A stretch of 64,000 nt of DNA from Owenweeksia hongkongensis DSM 17368 (GTDB lineage Bacteria > Bacteroidota > Bacteroidia > Flavobacteriales > Schleiferiaceae), in contig NC_016599.1 in the NCBI RefSeq assembly GCF_000236705.1, positions 3,224,001-3,288,000 on the forward strand, written 5' to 3'. How positions within the stretch are numbered: the stretch's first letter is position 1; every line of letters begins with the position of its first letter. Made by a program: the position numbers and the translations under genes. Shown here piece by piece: positions 26,345 to 35,516 of this stretch. The notes below the pieces were generated by a model, which did not search any database, had not been told where the DNA came from, and was given only the letters and a program-made list of their open reading frames with translations.

Positions 26345-27058
26345 TTAATCACAGGTTCCATCTGGGCGGCATACTTCGCCTTCAATAGTTTCGATTGTGG
26401 TTGTAGTCTGTGTAGCTTTCCACTCTTCGTGAGCTTTGGCAAGATTTTGCTCAAATACCATGAGTTCTTGGGCGCCACTTATTCCATATTTTTTATCAAG
26501 CACAAAAAATGGAACTCCAGAAATTCTCAATTGCTGTGCTTCGGCCACATCTTTATTTACGGCATCTGCAAATAGGCTTTCATCAGAAAGTACTTTTTCT
26601 ACTTCTTCTTTTTCCAAACCGGCTTTTAAACCCAGCTCGAGAAGAGTTGCTGTATCATCCGTGTTTTTGCCATCGGTGAAATAGGCGTATAAAAGGGCTT
26701 CTTTCAAAGCATCACCTTTACCTTGTGTTTTGGCAAACTGCAAAAGTCGATGTGCATTAAAACTGTTTGCCACAACGGCTTTGTCAAAGTCATAATGCAA
26801 ACCTTCACCCTCGGCCATTTTGGTAACATGAGCGCTCATTTCGCGAGTTTGCTCTAGAGTCCAACCTTTTTTGCGAGCCAGTTCTTCCGTTACCGAAAGG
26901 GCCGGGTTAGTCACTGTAGTGGGATCCAGCTGAAAGCTTTTCCAAACTACTTCTATATCGTCTTTATGTTTAAAATTGCTAAGTGCCTTTTCAAATCGTC
27001 TTTTGCCTATGTAGCAAAATGGGCACATCACATCGCTCCAAATTTCAACTTTCATCAT
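26345..27058 (-). CDS. DsbA/FrnE-family thiol oxidoreductase
   Basis: 237 residues with no signal peptide, so cytoplasmic. The thioredoxin-fold motif is MCPFCYIGKRRFE (Cys12 and Cys15 counted from the first Met). A helical insert follows, then ISGVPFFVLDKKYGISGAQ, whose cis-Pro loop is that of the FrnE branch. The C terminus has CRPDGTC, the extra CX5C-type pair known in FrnE proteins that handle disulfides under oxidative stress. It is a single gene with its own terminator. Confidence 0.9.
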   Translation of the reverse strand: MMKVEIWSDVMCPFCYIGKRRFEKALSNFKHKDDIEVVWKSFQLDPTTVTNPALSVTEELARKKGWTLEQTREMSAHVTKMAEGEGLHYDFDKAVVANSFNAHRLLQFAKTQGKGDALKEALLYAYFTDGKNTDDTATLLELGLKAGLEKEEVEKVLSDESLFADAVNKDVAEAQQLRISGVPFFVLDKKYGISGAQELMVFEQNLAKAHEEWKATQTTTTIETIEGEVCRPDGTCD

Positions 27059-27161
27059 GCTTATTCTAATTGTAGTACAAAGAAACGATCTCTTTGAGAA
27101 ATCAATGTGTAAACTTCAAATTGCTGAATAAAAGGATAGGGGCTGTCTATTTTTACAGGCC

Positions 27162-27638
27162 TTAAGATTCCAACCTTTCCAACTCCACACCATAATCGTA
27201 TTGCAAATCTTCATGAAGTTTCTCCATTGCTTTGCGAATCATTCTCAGCTGGGTTTGAAAGGTATTTCTTAGAATTGGGCTTTTGGTAAAGCTTGGCTTC
27301 ATAGTTCGCAGTTTGCGGCAGAAGTACAGAAGAAGCTCCACTTCAGTTTCCTTTTTTTGTGAGTAGCGAATGTTTTTCTTTACCCCGGAGAGAATCTTGC
27401 GCACACTCTTTTTGACATAGTACATGCTGGTGGAATTAATGTCAGCAAAGGCCTCATCCATTTGTGCTTTTACACTTCCGATGTAGGCTTCCTCATTACC
27501 AGCTTCAAAGATGAGGTAGGTAAGGAGCTCCTTGTTTTCCTTTTTAAATCGCGCCAATCTAAGGCATAGCTCCATCAATTCGGGTTGGGAATAATGAGCC
27601 AGTTCTTTTTTTAATACAGCTACGGTGGCGGTTTTCAT
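27162..27638 (-). CDS. Conserved helical protein, function unknown
   Basis: 158 residues, almost entirely charged helix: KKELAHYSQPELMELCLRLARFKKENKELLTYLIFE at the N terminus, VKKSVRKILSGVKKNIRYS in the middle and FQTQLRMIRKAMEKLHEDLQYDYG at the end. No signal peptide or membrane segment. I recall similar cytoplasmic proteins in Bacteroidota but no named domain. It lies alone between the FrnE-like gene and a repeat-rich gap. Confidence 0.65.
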   Translation of the reverse strand: MKTATVAVLKKELAHYSQPELMELCLRLARFKKENKELLTYLIFEAGNEEAYIGSVKAQMDEAFADINSTSMYYVKKSVRKILSGVKKNIRYSQKKETEVELLLYFCRKLRTMKPSFTKSPILRNTFQTQLRMIRKAMEKLHEDLQYDYGVELERLES

Positions 27639-28138
27639 GCGTGAGAAATTGAGGTGCTAAGATGGGGAATTTGGGAAAACGGTTTTTCACGCAAAGCTCC
27701 GTAATCCTTCGGAGCAGGTCCCTAAGGAGCAAAGGAAATTGGAAGAAAAGTCTTAAAGTCACAGATTGGGTTAATTTTTTCGGGTTGCTCTTGGCACTTA
27801 CTCTGCGCACTTGGCGGCTCTGCGGTGAAGAAAATGGAACGCGGATGAAACGGATGCTGCGGATATTACAGATTTTGATGAAGCTCCAGAGAAGCGATGT
27901 TTTGGTAGATCAAAGTATTATGTTAATGGCCAAAGTGCCAGCGGCACGACATTTAAAAGAGATTGTTAATATCACCAGATAGGATTTTTGCCAGAGCAGG
28001 GTTTTGGCTCTTAAACTATTTTCCTAAGTAGTCTTTTCAAAGAAATATATACCGTTTGATAGGGTGTGTGTCTACGAATAATAAATGGTAAGCGGTTAAG
28101 GCTTTTTTTAAAGATAATTTCAGCCTCCAAATAAATTC
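27639..28138. repeat. Repeat-rich gap: CGCAAAG-type fragment and copy 1 of a 112-bp repeat
   Basis: A 500-bp stretch with no credible gene. It starts with CACGCAAAG plus a small hairpin (GCTCCG...CGGAGC, about 27695-27714), then degenerate CTCTGCGCAC-TTGGCGGCTCTGCGG text typical of intergenic repeats in this phylum. Copy 1 of a 112-bp repeat lies at 27841-27952. It ends in the mini-hairpin GTGCCAGCGGCAC and matches 29256-29367 at 99 of 112 positions by my count. Open frames here are translations of the repeat. Confidence 0.75.
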
Positions 28139-29023
28139 ATGATGATAAAAAAATATTCTTTTTTGGCACTCACATTAGTGAGCTTTATGGGGGCTGCGAC
28201 AGCCCAAATTGATACTGTAAATATTGATTTTGGCGAGACCATGCAAACCGCTCCGGCACCGTGGAATAATCTTACGGATTACGAGGTAGGTGCAATTGCA
28301 GATCTGAATGACTGTAAAGGAAACTTAACAGGTATTTCTATTGCGGTTACAGATTCCTTTAGCATGGACGGAGCGGGTGGAAATTCTAATGATCCAAACT
28401 ATCCGAAAGAGGTTTCAAACGATTACTTTTATGGAAATACTCAATTGGCTTTTGGGATGCAGCAGCCTACCGGGGGATTAACTCTTAATGGCTTGAACCC
28501 TGGCAAAGTATATAGTTTTGGCTTCTATGGTTCGCGTTATCCCATCTCAAATCGTGAAACAAAATACATCGTAAATGGCGCAGTACAGGATAGTGCAAGT
28601 TTGGTAATAGGAGTTACTACTCCAGTTATGGTTTGGGTAAATGGTGTTGTGCCTAAGTCGGATGGATCCTTAGAGATTACCGTTACTGCCGTGCCAAACG
28701 CTACAGATAACCCAACGGGTTATTATTATATTAATGCAATGAGCTTTATAGAATCGGGAACAGTTGGGATAAACGAGACTGAAATGGCTCAAATTAGCAT
28801 ATTTCCAAATCCAGCAAAGGATGTAATAAACGTAAGTTTTGAATCAGGCGATGATGTAAAACATATTGAAGTGTATAATCTAAATGGCTCAAAAGTACTG
28901 GAAGTTATGGGCGAAGGAAGTTCTACCCAAGCTGTGAATATTTCTGCTTTGGTTAAAGGAGTTTACACTTTAAAAGCAAACTCATCAACTGGTGAGCAAA
29001 TGACCAGATTTACAATTGAGTAA
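28139..29023 (+). CDS. T9SS-secreted protein with type A sorting domain
   Basis: 294 residues. A signal peptide (MMIKKYSFLALTLVSFMGAATAQ) is followed by a beta-rich domain of about 190 residues that starts NIDFGETM and resembles malectin/galactose-binding-like modules seen in secreted hydrolases (GLTLNGLNPGKVYSFGFYGSR). The C-terminal domain (about 220-294) is a canonical type A sorting signal: ISIFPNPAKDVINVSF, HIEVYNLNGSKVL, LVKGVYTLKA and MTRFTIE. Such proteins cross the outer membrane by the type IX system and are usually anchored or released. It is flanked by direct copies of a 112-bp repeat. Confidence 0.88.
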   Translation: MMIKKYSFLALTLVSFMGAATAQIDTVNIDFGETMQTAPAPWNNLTDYEVGAIADLNDCKGNLTGISIAVTDSFSMDGAGGNSNDPNYPKEVSNDYFYGNTQLAFGMQQPTGGLTLNGLNPGKVYSFGFYGSRYPISNRETKYIVNGAVQDSASLVIGVTTPVMVWVNGVVPKSDGSLEITVTAVPNATDNPTGYYYINAMSFIESGTVGINETEMAQISIFPNPAKDVINVSFESGDDVKHIEVYNLNGSKVLEVMGEGSSTQAVNISALVKGVYTLKANSSTGEQMTRFTIE

Positions 29024-29045
29024 TTTGGATAATTGGAATGAGGAG

Positions 29046-29077
29046 GCTCCTTGGGTTTTTACCTAAGGAGCTTTTTT
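29046..29077 (+). terminator. Rho-independent terminator after the T9SS cargo gene
   Basis: An 11-bp stem GCTCCTTGGGT / ACCTAAGGAGC (one G-U pair), a TTTT loop and a six-T tail, 22 bp after the stop codon. Confidence 0.88.
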
Positions 29078-29255
29078 GGTTGTTATTACAGTCACATCTT
29101 AATTATCGGCTATTAGGATATATAAGTAATGAGAGTTCAAATTCATTAAGGCGGTAATTTAGGGGAAAGTCATTCAACATTCATCTCGCTTACTCCATAT
29201 GCTAGGCATCTTTGATGTCTGCATTTTCAAAAGTGCCATGGTGTGAAAAAGGCGC

Positions 29256-29367
29256 GCGGATGAAATGGATGCAGCAGATAGAACTGATTTTGATGAAGCT
29301 CCAGAGAAGCGACATTATGGTAGATCAAAATATTATGTTAATGGCCAGGGTGCCCGCGGCACGACAT
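29256..29367. repeat. Copy 2 of the 112-bp repeat
   Basis: Same length and orientation as 27841-27952, with 13 mismatches by my count. It ends in GTGCCCGCGGCAC, a compact hairpin, then ACGACAT. The rest of the 29024-29416 gap holds only the terminator at 29046 and unremarkable AT-rich sequence. Confidence 0.8.
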
Positions 29368-29416
29368 AGTTTATATTTAGTATATGTCACACGAAAGGAT
29401 TCATGCGACAGCGGAG

Positions 29417-31123
29417 TTACTTTTTAGTGACGGGTACAACAACTCTTGAGTTGTCGCTGATTATTTCAATATAATAAAGTCCAGGCGCCCCTAGAATGTT
29501 CAAGTCAAACTGGCGCTTGTTGAAGAAGCTTTGCTCACTTAACTTTTTTCCTAAATAATTATATATATTAATAATTAATAACTCAGATTTGTGCTGAATA
29601 CTTAAAGTTAAACTACCATTGGTTGGATTTGGGAAAATACTAACCTCTTGACCAATTTGGTTGGACTCTATCTGCCCAATTGACGATAAATTTTCTTCTA
29701 ACCTCAGTATTACAAAGTCTTTACCTCCAGCTGAGGTAATGATGCTATCTGATGTAGTAATGTCTACATCAATAGATGAGTCGAAGTTCACACTAAAATA
29801 AACCTCTCCAGGGTTAGTGTTTAATATAGCCCCACCGTATGCACTGCCGCTATATCCAATCGTTTTGACCCACTTGAAAACACCATTTGAGTCTAATTTT
29901 GAAATATAGGTATCATCTTGGCCTCTGGTAGGTATAATTTGTCTTGAGTTGGCTGGTCCAAAATAAGCTGTTCCCGCATAGGAGCCTGTTGTGTAGATAT
30001 TTGATGCATCATCAGTAATAATTTTTGATGTTGTTCCGAACCCAGTTGCAGGGCATGTGTTTCTAACCCAGACCATATCACCGTTGGGCCTTAGTTTGTG
30101 AGTAAAACCATTCCCTACACCCCCTAGAGAAGTTAGCTCATGCTTTGTTGGGGTTGGAGAGAAGTCTGATGTGCCCCAAAAAGTCCCTGAAGCCACAATA
30201 TTGTTATTAAGATCCTCATCAAGGCTATAAACTAGACCTCCACTTGGTTTTACCCAAATAAAGTTTCCGTCAGCGGTCCACCTCACTACAAATCCCTTTA
30301 GATTTTGTACCGAACCTGTGGTAAGGAAATAGGTGGTAGAATTAGGGTCAAAATCAGCACTTTCCGAATATTCGCCACCTATTAAAATGTCACCATTGCT
30401 AGCAACCATTAAAGCAGAACTAGCTTCTGCACCGCTACCGCGTATTTCCTTTGCCCAAGTAAGGTTTCCTTGAATAGTGAATTTTAGGACAAAACAAGAT
30501 CCAAATGGGCTGGCATGAAGAATTACCGAGTCGGGTCCTGGATCAAAATCAATAGTGAAAACATACCTACCAGTAACAATTAAGTTTCCGAATGCATCAA
30601 AGTCTACAGCAGTACCATATTGATCACCACCTGCATCAAATGCATAAGCCCACCGAAAGGAGCCCGAGTTATCCCATTTCGCTATAAATGCACTTAAGCC
30701 ACCGCTACAATGAAGATAAAGACCATTTCCTTTTGGATCAAAGTCGTTATTAGTTCCGAAAAACCCTCCAGTAAGCGCTACTTCTCCATTATCGGATACC
30801 GACATTTGTCCAAACCTAGCTCGACCTAAACCTTCTGTGACGGTTACCCATTGTAGAATGTGATTTGAATCCAACTTATATATGAAAAAACCCTTATTGG
30901 CGATAGTTTCAAAATGAGTACTTGGGCCAGGGTCAAAGTCACATGTGCCGGAGAAAATTCCTGAAACATAAATATTTCCTGATGTATCTGTATCTATTGT
31001 ATGTATTGTGCTACTACCGGAGTTACTTACAGTTTGTAACCATGTTCGTTTGGGTTGTGAAATAATAGTAGTTGGAGTCAGCAGTGATAGTATAAAGCAC
31101 CAAGTTAAAAATGAATGTAGCAT
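29417..31123 (-). CDS. T9SS-secreted beta-propeller-like protein
   Basis: 568 residues. Signal peptide (cleaved near IISQPKR). At least seven repeats of about 50-60 residues follow, each built as G-N-x-Y/L-V-x-G-x-F/Y-x-G-x-x-DFDP, for example SGTCDFDPGPSTHF, GTNNDFDPKGNG, FTIDFDPGPDSV, ESADFDPNSTTY and GTSDFSPTPTKH. This is the SBBP-like propeller pattern of Bacteroidota surface proteins. The C terminus (about residues 495-568; VSIFPNPTNGSLTLSI, GLYYIEIIS, VVVPVTKK) is a type A sorting domain. The ligand is unknown. The 3' end comes 49 bp after repeat copy 2. Confidence 0.85.
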   Translation of the reverse strand: MLHSFLTWCFILSLLTPTTIISQPKRTWLQTVSNSGSSTIHTIDTDTSGNIYVSGIFSGTCDFDPGPSTHFETIANKGFFIYKLDSNHILQWVTVTEGLGRARFGQMSVSDNGEVALTGGFFGTNNDFDPKGNGLYLHCSGGLSAFIAKWDNSGSFRWAYAFDAGGDQYGTAVDFDAFGNLIVTGRYVFTIDFDPGPDSVILHASPFGSCFVLKFTIQGNLTWAKEIRGSGAEASSALMVASNGDILIGGEYSESADFDPNSTTYFLTTGSVQNLKGFVVRWTADGNFIWVKPSGGLVYSLDEDLNNNIVASGTFWGTSDFSPTPTKHELTSLGGVGNGFTHKLRPNGDMVWVRNTCPATGFGTTSKIITDDASNIYTTGSYAGTAYFGPANSRQIIPTRGQDDTYISKLDSNGVFKWVKTIGYSGSAYGGAILNTNPGEVYFSVNFDSSIDVDITTSDSIITSAGGKDFVILRLEENLSSIGQIESNQIGQEVSIFPNPTNGSLTLSIQHKSELLIINIYNYLGKKLSEQSFFNKRQFDLNILGAPGLYYIEIISDNSRVVVPVTKK

Positions 31124-31222
31124 GAGGTTAGTCTTTAGTTAGACCAATATACTAATTATTTAACTTGTTGGTTAGATGTGAGTTAGTTGACAGCATGAAT
31201 ATTAATTTTATTATAAATAGCA

Positions 31223-31873
31223 TTATTTGCGATTCCCCCTCACAATCTCCAAAAACTCCTTTCTCGGAATTTCATAAGCGCCAAGTGATGCTAAATAATC
31301 ATTGTACACCTGGCAATCAATTAGAATAAAATCCAATTCTTCCAATTTTCGCGCAAGCGTGATAAAGCCAATTTTGCTGGCATTGCTCACTCGGCTAAAC
31401 ATGCTGTCTCCACAAAATATTTTGCCCACGGCAGTGCCGTAAAGTCCGCCAACGAGTTGGTCATCTTGCCAACACTCTACACTGTGGCAATGCCCAAGGC
31501 GGTGAAGTTCAATGTAGGCGGCTTTCATTTCATCGTTTAGCCAAGTGCCCTCCTGATCTTTTCGGGGAGTGTTTTGGCAGGCTTCAATTACTTCTTCAAA
31601 GGCGGTGTCAAAAGTTACCTTAAAAAGGTTTCGGTTAAGGAGGTTGCGAGAGCTTTTAGAAACTTTTACCTCAGAAGGTTTGAGCACCATGCGCTTTTCG
31701 GGACACCACCACATGATGGGTTCGTCCTCATTATACCAAGGGAAAATACCAGAGCTATAAGCCAAAAGAAGGCGATCTGTACTCAGATCGCCTTCTATGG
31801 CGACTACGCCATGTTCGTCATATTCCTCTTCTGGAGGAAACCATAATTCTTTACCTAGTTGGTATACGGGCAT
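31223..31873 (-). CDS. aat: Leucyl/phenylalanyl-tRNA--protein transferase
   Basis: 216 residues, normal length. Diagnostic blocks: YSSGIFPWYNEDEPIMWWCPEKRMVL, GTWLNDEMKAAYIELHRLGHCHSVECW, LVGGLYGTAVGKIFCGDSMFS, ASKIGFITLARKL, and LIDCQVYNDYLASLGAYEIPR (each read in part). Aat adds Leu or Phe to proteins with N-terminal Arg or Lys, feeding ClpS/ClpAP degradation. It is the last gene of a minus-strand run, 3 bp after the flotillin gene. Confidence 0.95.
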   Translation of the reverse strand: MPVYQLGKELWFPPEEEYDEHGVVAIEGDLSTDRLLLAYSSGIFPWYNEDEPIMWWCPEKRMVLKPSEVKVSKSSRNLLNRNLFKVTFDTAFEEVIEACQNTPRKDQEGTWLNDEMKAAYIELHRLGHCHSVECWQDDQLVGGLYGTAVGKIFCGDSMFSRVSNASKIGFITLARKLEELDFILIDCQVYNDYLASLGAYEIPRKEFLEIVRGNRK

Positions 31874-31876
31874 ACA

Positions 31877-33442
31877 TTACTTCTCTTCTGTTCCTTCGGG
31901 TTCGTTAGAGTTGTTTTCTGGTTTGTCGTTTGTAGCTTCTTTGGCCTCCTGGTCTACAGTTTTACCTTTTAGGTAATCGGGTAATTGCAGTCCGGCTTGG
32001 TTAAACAAGTCTTCCAATGGAGGAACGGACTTATACATTCCCGAAAGGAAATTGGAGGTGTTGGTGCCTTCACCATTTTTACCCAAAGAGTCCCAAACGG
32101 TAACCTTGTCAATCTTAATATTCTTGATGGCTTCCACCTGAGTTTTGATAATATCCGGAAGTTTTTCGGCCATCAATAGCATAAAGGCATCACGAGGGTC
32201 GCTGCCAGCTGCGCTAACTAACTCTTTGAAACCTTCTGCCTGCTTGCTCAGTAATTCGTAGTTACCGCGTGCCTCAGCTTCTAGTTTGGCATAAATCGCA
32301 TCCGCCTGACCACGGGCCAATCTACGGATACGTTCTGCTTCCGCTTCAGCGTCAATCTCTACTTTTTGCTTGTCGATGCTGGTAGGAATTACCACGTTAG
32401 CATACTGCGTGGCTTTATCTCTTTCCGCACGGGCTTCTTCGGCTTTCTCTTCCGAGCGATAAGCCTCTTCAAGAGCTTGTGCTTGTTTTACTTTTTCAGC
32501 TGCAATAGCTACTCTATTAGCTTCAGCCTCAGCTTCTCTACGTGCTGCATCAGAGTTGGCTATGGTAATTTTTGCCGTGTTTTCACCTTCTACAGCTCGA
32601 GCATTGGCTTCGGAGGTTTGAATACGCTCTGTTTTTTGAGCATCTGCTTCCCCGATAAGGGCTTGGGCATTGGCAGCAGAAACCTGAATACGTTCATTCT
32701 GGTTTGCACTAGCTTCACCAATATTTGCACTGGCATTTGCCTGAGCCACTTTTACACGCTCTTCCTGATGAGCATTAGCTTCACCGATAGATCCATCACG
32801 GGTTTTTTCAGCCACACTTTTTCGGGCATCATTCACTGCTTTTGCAGCAGCTTCCTTACCCAAAGCTTCAATATAACCGCTCTCATCCTTGATGTCGGTT
32901 ACGTTTACGTTAATCAGTTTAAGACCGATTTTCTTCAATTCCGCTTCTACGTTTGAAGCTACATTGGCCAAAAATTTATCACGGTTATTGTTGATTTCTT
33001 CAATGTCCATGGTAGCTACCACCAAACGCAGCTGACCGAAAATGATGTCTTTTGCCAAATCATGAACCTGTGCTTGGGTCAATCCTAAAAGACGCTCAGC
33101 AGCATTATTCATTACACCCGGCTCGGTAGAAATACCCACGGTAAAACGAGAAGGTACATCCACACGGATATTCTGGCGGCTAAGGGCGTTGGTAAGATTT
33201 ACCTCAATGCTTGTAGGGGTAAGGTCCAAAAAGGCATAATCCTGAATAATGGGCCAAACGAAGGCGGCACCACCATGAATACATTTTGCCGAAAGGTTGC
33301 CCTCTACGTTGGAGCCAACTTTTCCATACACCACAAGTATGCGGTCAGATGGGCATCGTTTGTATCGCTTTACCAGCGAAAAAATAAGGATGAAAATAAA
33401 GAGTATCGCAGCAGCGATAGCAATCAAGAAAATTGGACTCAT
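31877..33442 (-). CDS. floT: Flotillin-like SPFH membrane scaffold protein
   Basis: 521 residues. A single N-terminal membrane helix (about residues 3-24) is followed by the SPFH domain (about 30-210; ILVVYGKVG, RVDVPSRFTVGIS, LRLVVATMDIEEINNNRDKF). A long Ala/Glu coiled coil (about 215-400) contains three near-identical 22-residue units starting IGEANA/IGEASA/IGEADA. A Gln/Gly and acidic tail ends the protein. The family is FloT/YuaG, which organises ordered membrane domains and membrane protein complexes. It is translationally coupled (4-bp overlap) to an NfeD-like gene, the usual partner. Confidence 0.92.
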   Translation of the reverse strand: MSPIFLIAIAAAILFIFILIFSLVKRYKRCPSDRILVVYGKVGSNVEGNLSAKCIHGGAAFVWPIIQDYAFLDLTPTSIEVNLTNALSRQNIRVDVPSRFTVGISTEPGVMNNAAERLLGLTQAQVHDLAKDIIFGQLRLVVATMDIEEINNNRDKFLANVASNVEAELKKIGLKLINVNVTDIKDESGYIEALGKEAAAKAVNDARKSVAEKTRDGSIGEANAHQEERVKVAQANASANIGEASANQNERIQVSAANAQALIGEADAQKTERIQTSEANARAVEGENTAKITIANSDAARREAEAEANRVAIAAEKVKQAQALEEAYRSEEKAEEARAERDKATQYANVVIPTSIDKQKVEIDAEAEAERIRRLARGQADAIYAKLEAEARGNYELLSKQAEGFKELVSAAGSDPRDAFMLLMAEKLPDIIKTQVEAIKNIKIDKVTVWDSLGKNGEGTNTSNFLSGMYKSVPPLEDLFNQAGLQLPDYLKGKTVDQEAKEATNDKPENNSNEPEGTEEK

Positions 33443-34041
33443 GGATTTTGCTTTTTAGGTGAGTTAGTTATTACGAGCATTTTATTTTGGTCAATCACTT
33501 CAGTGATTTGGATTATCGTTCCTGTGGGAATATCGGTTTCCTGATCGGTCAATGCATCAAATTCGTGAACCGACCCTTGGATGGTTAATTGTATTTTTCC
33601 GAAACCACCGCGGCCACCTGGTATTCTTAAGTAGGCCTCGCCAATTTTGCCAACGGCTCTTGCAATTTTTAAAGTACCGGATTGATGCAGTTTAGAAATT
33701 TGATAAAACATGAAGGCCATAATGGTCATCATTGCTAAACCAGAAACCACTGAAATAATAATGGTAGTGAGCATACTGTAGCCAGAATCGAGGCTTGCTA
33801 TACCTGTCCAGGAAAATAGCACGAAAAAGGCCACCATGTTTTTGAAGGTGAAAAACTGAAAGCCCACACCTCCATCATTTTCTATTTCCAGATCGGGGTC
33901 GGTGTAATCTGTATCAAACGCACCACCAATGAATGTGGTAATCAATTGAAAAAGAAACATAAGTGAGGAAGGGATGGCTAAGCCCCAGTAAATTTTATCT
34001 AAAGTGTCTAGCGCAAACCACCAGCTTGAAAGGTCATCCAT
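33439..34041 (-). CDS. NfeD-like (YuaF-type) membrane protein
   Basis: 200 residues: three to four transmembrane helices (about 18-40, 68-85 and 92-115), then a C-terminal OB-fold domain (about 125-200; GKIGEAYLRIPGGRGGFGKIQL, GTIIQITEV). This is the architecture of the YuaF partner of flotillin. Its stop codon overlaps the flotillin start by 4 bp, which implies tight coupling. It has no serine protease domain, unlike the long NfeD form. Confidence 0.88.
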   Translation of the reverse strand: MDDLSSWWFALDTLDKIYWGLAIPSSLMFLFQLITTFIGGAFDTDYTDPDLEIENDGGVGFQFFTFKNMVAFFVLFSWTGIASLDSGYSMLTTIIISVVSGLAMMTIMAFMFYQISKLHQSGTLKIARAVGKIGEAYLRIPGGRGGFGKIQLTIQGSVHEFDALTDQETDIPTGTIIQITEVIDQNKMLVITNSPKKQNP

Positions 34042-34082
34042 TGAGTAGAAATGAGGTTAAAAATTAAGGAGACTAAAAGTAT

Positions 34083-35465
34083 TTAAAAAATCAGAAGGAC
34101 AGTAATAAAAATCACCAGTCCCATTAATAGCATCAAAAGTGTGTAAGGAAGAATTTCTCTCGCTTTTAAACCTGTAACTGCAAGTAGGGGTAGTGCCCAA
34201 AAGGGCTGCAACATATTGGTGAGCTGGTCGCCATAAGCAAGGGCCATAACACTTTTAGCAATCGGAATATTGAGTTGACTTGCGGCTTCTACAATTATAG
34301 GCCCCTGAATAGCCCACTGCCCGCCACCGCTGGGTACAAATATATTTACCAATCCAGCACTAAAGAATGTGAAAATCGGGAAAGTGGTTTCATTAGAAAT
34401 TGAAATGAAAAAACCACTTATTTGCTCAATAAGGCCGGTTGATTTCATCAATCCCATTATTCCAAAGTAGAAAGGAAACTGGATAAGAATGCCGGCCGCA
34501 CCACCAATGGCTGACTCAATGGCTTTTATATAATTTGCAAAATTGCCATGAAGCAATATGCCCAAACCAAGCATCAGGAAGTTGAGGTAATTTGGGGTAA
34601 GAAATGAAAGTCCACTTTGAGAAGTGAAGGCGAGGTAAATACTGAATGCTAAAATAATAACCGCCAGCAGAAGAGAAAGCCAGCGGCTGTTATCCAATTT
34701 TTCGGCACCCGTCACATTAGCTTGTTTTTTTTGTGGTTCATCCAGTTGAAAAGGCAGCTGCACTAGTTTGGAAGTTTTGTAGGCAACTCGTGAAAGAACA
34801 AAAGGGATGATAGCTAGAAGCGCAATGGAACAAACAATATTCATGGTGGAGAATACGGTAAGGTCAAAGGGAATGGAAGAAGGTAATTTGGCTAAAACCT
34901 CAGGAGAAGAAATCCCGGACATGAGGGTTTTTAGATGGCCATCTTCTACCGCTTTAAGAGGAGCACTACCCGAGATTCCTCCATGGAATACCATGAGCCC
35001 AATATATCCTGCAGCACCTAAAAGTGGATAGTTGAGAGGTTTCCCTTCGCGGTAAAATTTTTCTGCAGTTTTTCTGGCAATGATGGCTCCAAAAATTAAA
35101 CCTAGACCCCAGTTGAAAAGTGCAACAAGTATGGTGGTAAAGGTCACCAGGAAAGTGACGCTGGCTGCTGTGTTTGCTTTTGAAAGTATTAATTCAATGG
35201 TCCTATTTACTGGCGGAGCTAAAGCTAAGGCATGACCCAAAACCAGAATTAACATCATTTGCACGGCAAATACCATCAGTGGTGCCGACCATATTCCATC
35301 ATACCAATATTGCAGCATGGTGGGGAAACGAGCGTGGGCCTCTGGAAAGTTTCCAAAGGCCAACGCTAATAAAAAGGTAAATAAAGTGAGGAGTATAGCT
35401 ATGGTAAAGGGCGATGGTAAAATCGCTCGAAACGCACGTTCAAATTTTTCAGCGAAAGTGGTCAT
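34083..35465 (-). CDS. atoE: Short-chain fatty acid transporter (AtoE family)
   Basis: 460 residues with about 12-14 transmembrane helices. AtoE/TIGR00366 marks include LPSPFTIAILLTLFTFLLALAFG at the N terminus, FNWGLGLIFGAIIARK, GLMVFHGGISGSAPLK, LLHGNFANYIKAIESAIGGAAGI, and NIFVPSGGGQWAIQGPI, the most conserved block. It would import short-chain fatty acids such as acetoacetate or butyrate across the inner membrane. The nearby flotillin/NfeD genes share its strand but no pathway link is evident. Confidence 0.93.
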   Translation of the reverse strand: MTTFAEKFERAFRAILPSPFTIAILLTLFTFLLALAFGNFPEAHARFPTMLQYWYDGIWSAPLMVFAVQMMLILVLGHALALAPPVNRTIELILSKANTAASVTFLVTFTTILVALFNWGLGLIFGAIIARKTAEKFYREGKPLNYPLLGAAGYIGLMVFHGGISGSAPLKAVEDGHLKTLMSGISSPEVLAKLPSSIPFDLTVFSTMNIVCSIALLAIIPFVLSRVAYKTSKLVQLPFQLDEPQKKQANVTGAEKLDNSRWLSLLLAVIILAFSIYLAFTSQSGLSFLTPNYLNFLMLGLGILLHGNFANYIKAIESAIGGAAGILIQFPFYFGIMGLMKSTGLIEQISGFFISISNETTFPIFTFFSAGLVNIFVPSGGGQWAIQGPIIVEAASQLNIPIAKSVMALAYGDQLTNMLQPFWALPLLAVTGLKAREILPYTLLMLLMGLVIFITVLLIF

Positions 35466-35516
35466 AATTGCTTTTGCCGAAAAGTACTATATCCTTATCA
35501 AATCTCCATAGAGGAC

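Noticed and set aside
27662-27982. A 106-residue frame before the T9SS cargo gene
   Set aside because: It is a translation of the CGCAAAG-type fragment and of repeat copy 1. The same peptide text recurs at the second copy (29212-29427), as expected for a repeat rather than a gene.
32366-32956. A 196-residue open frame on the plus strand
   Set aside because: It lies wholly antisense to the flotillin coiled-coil region. Its Phe/Ser/Cys-rich composition is what the complement of Ala/Glu codons gives.
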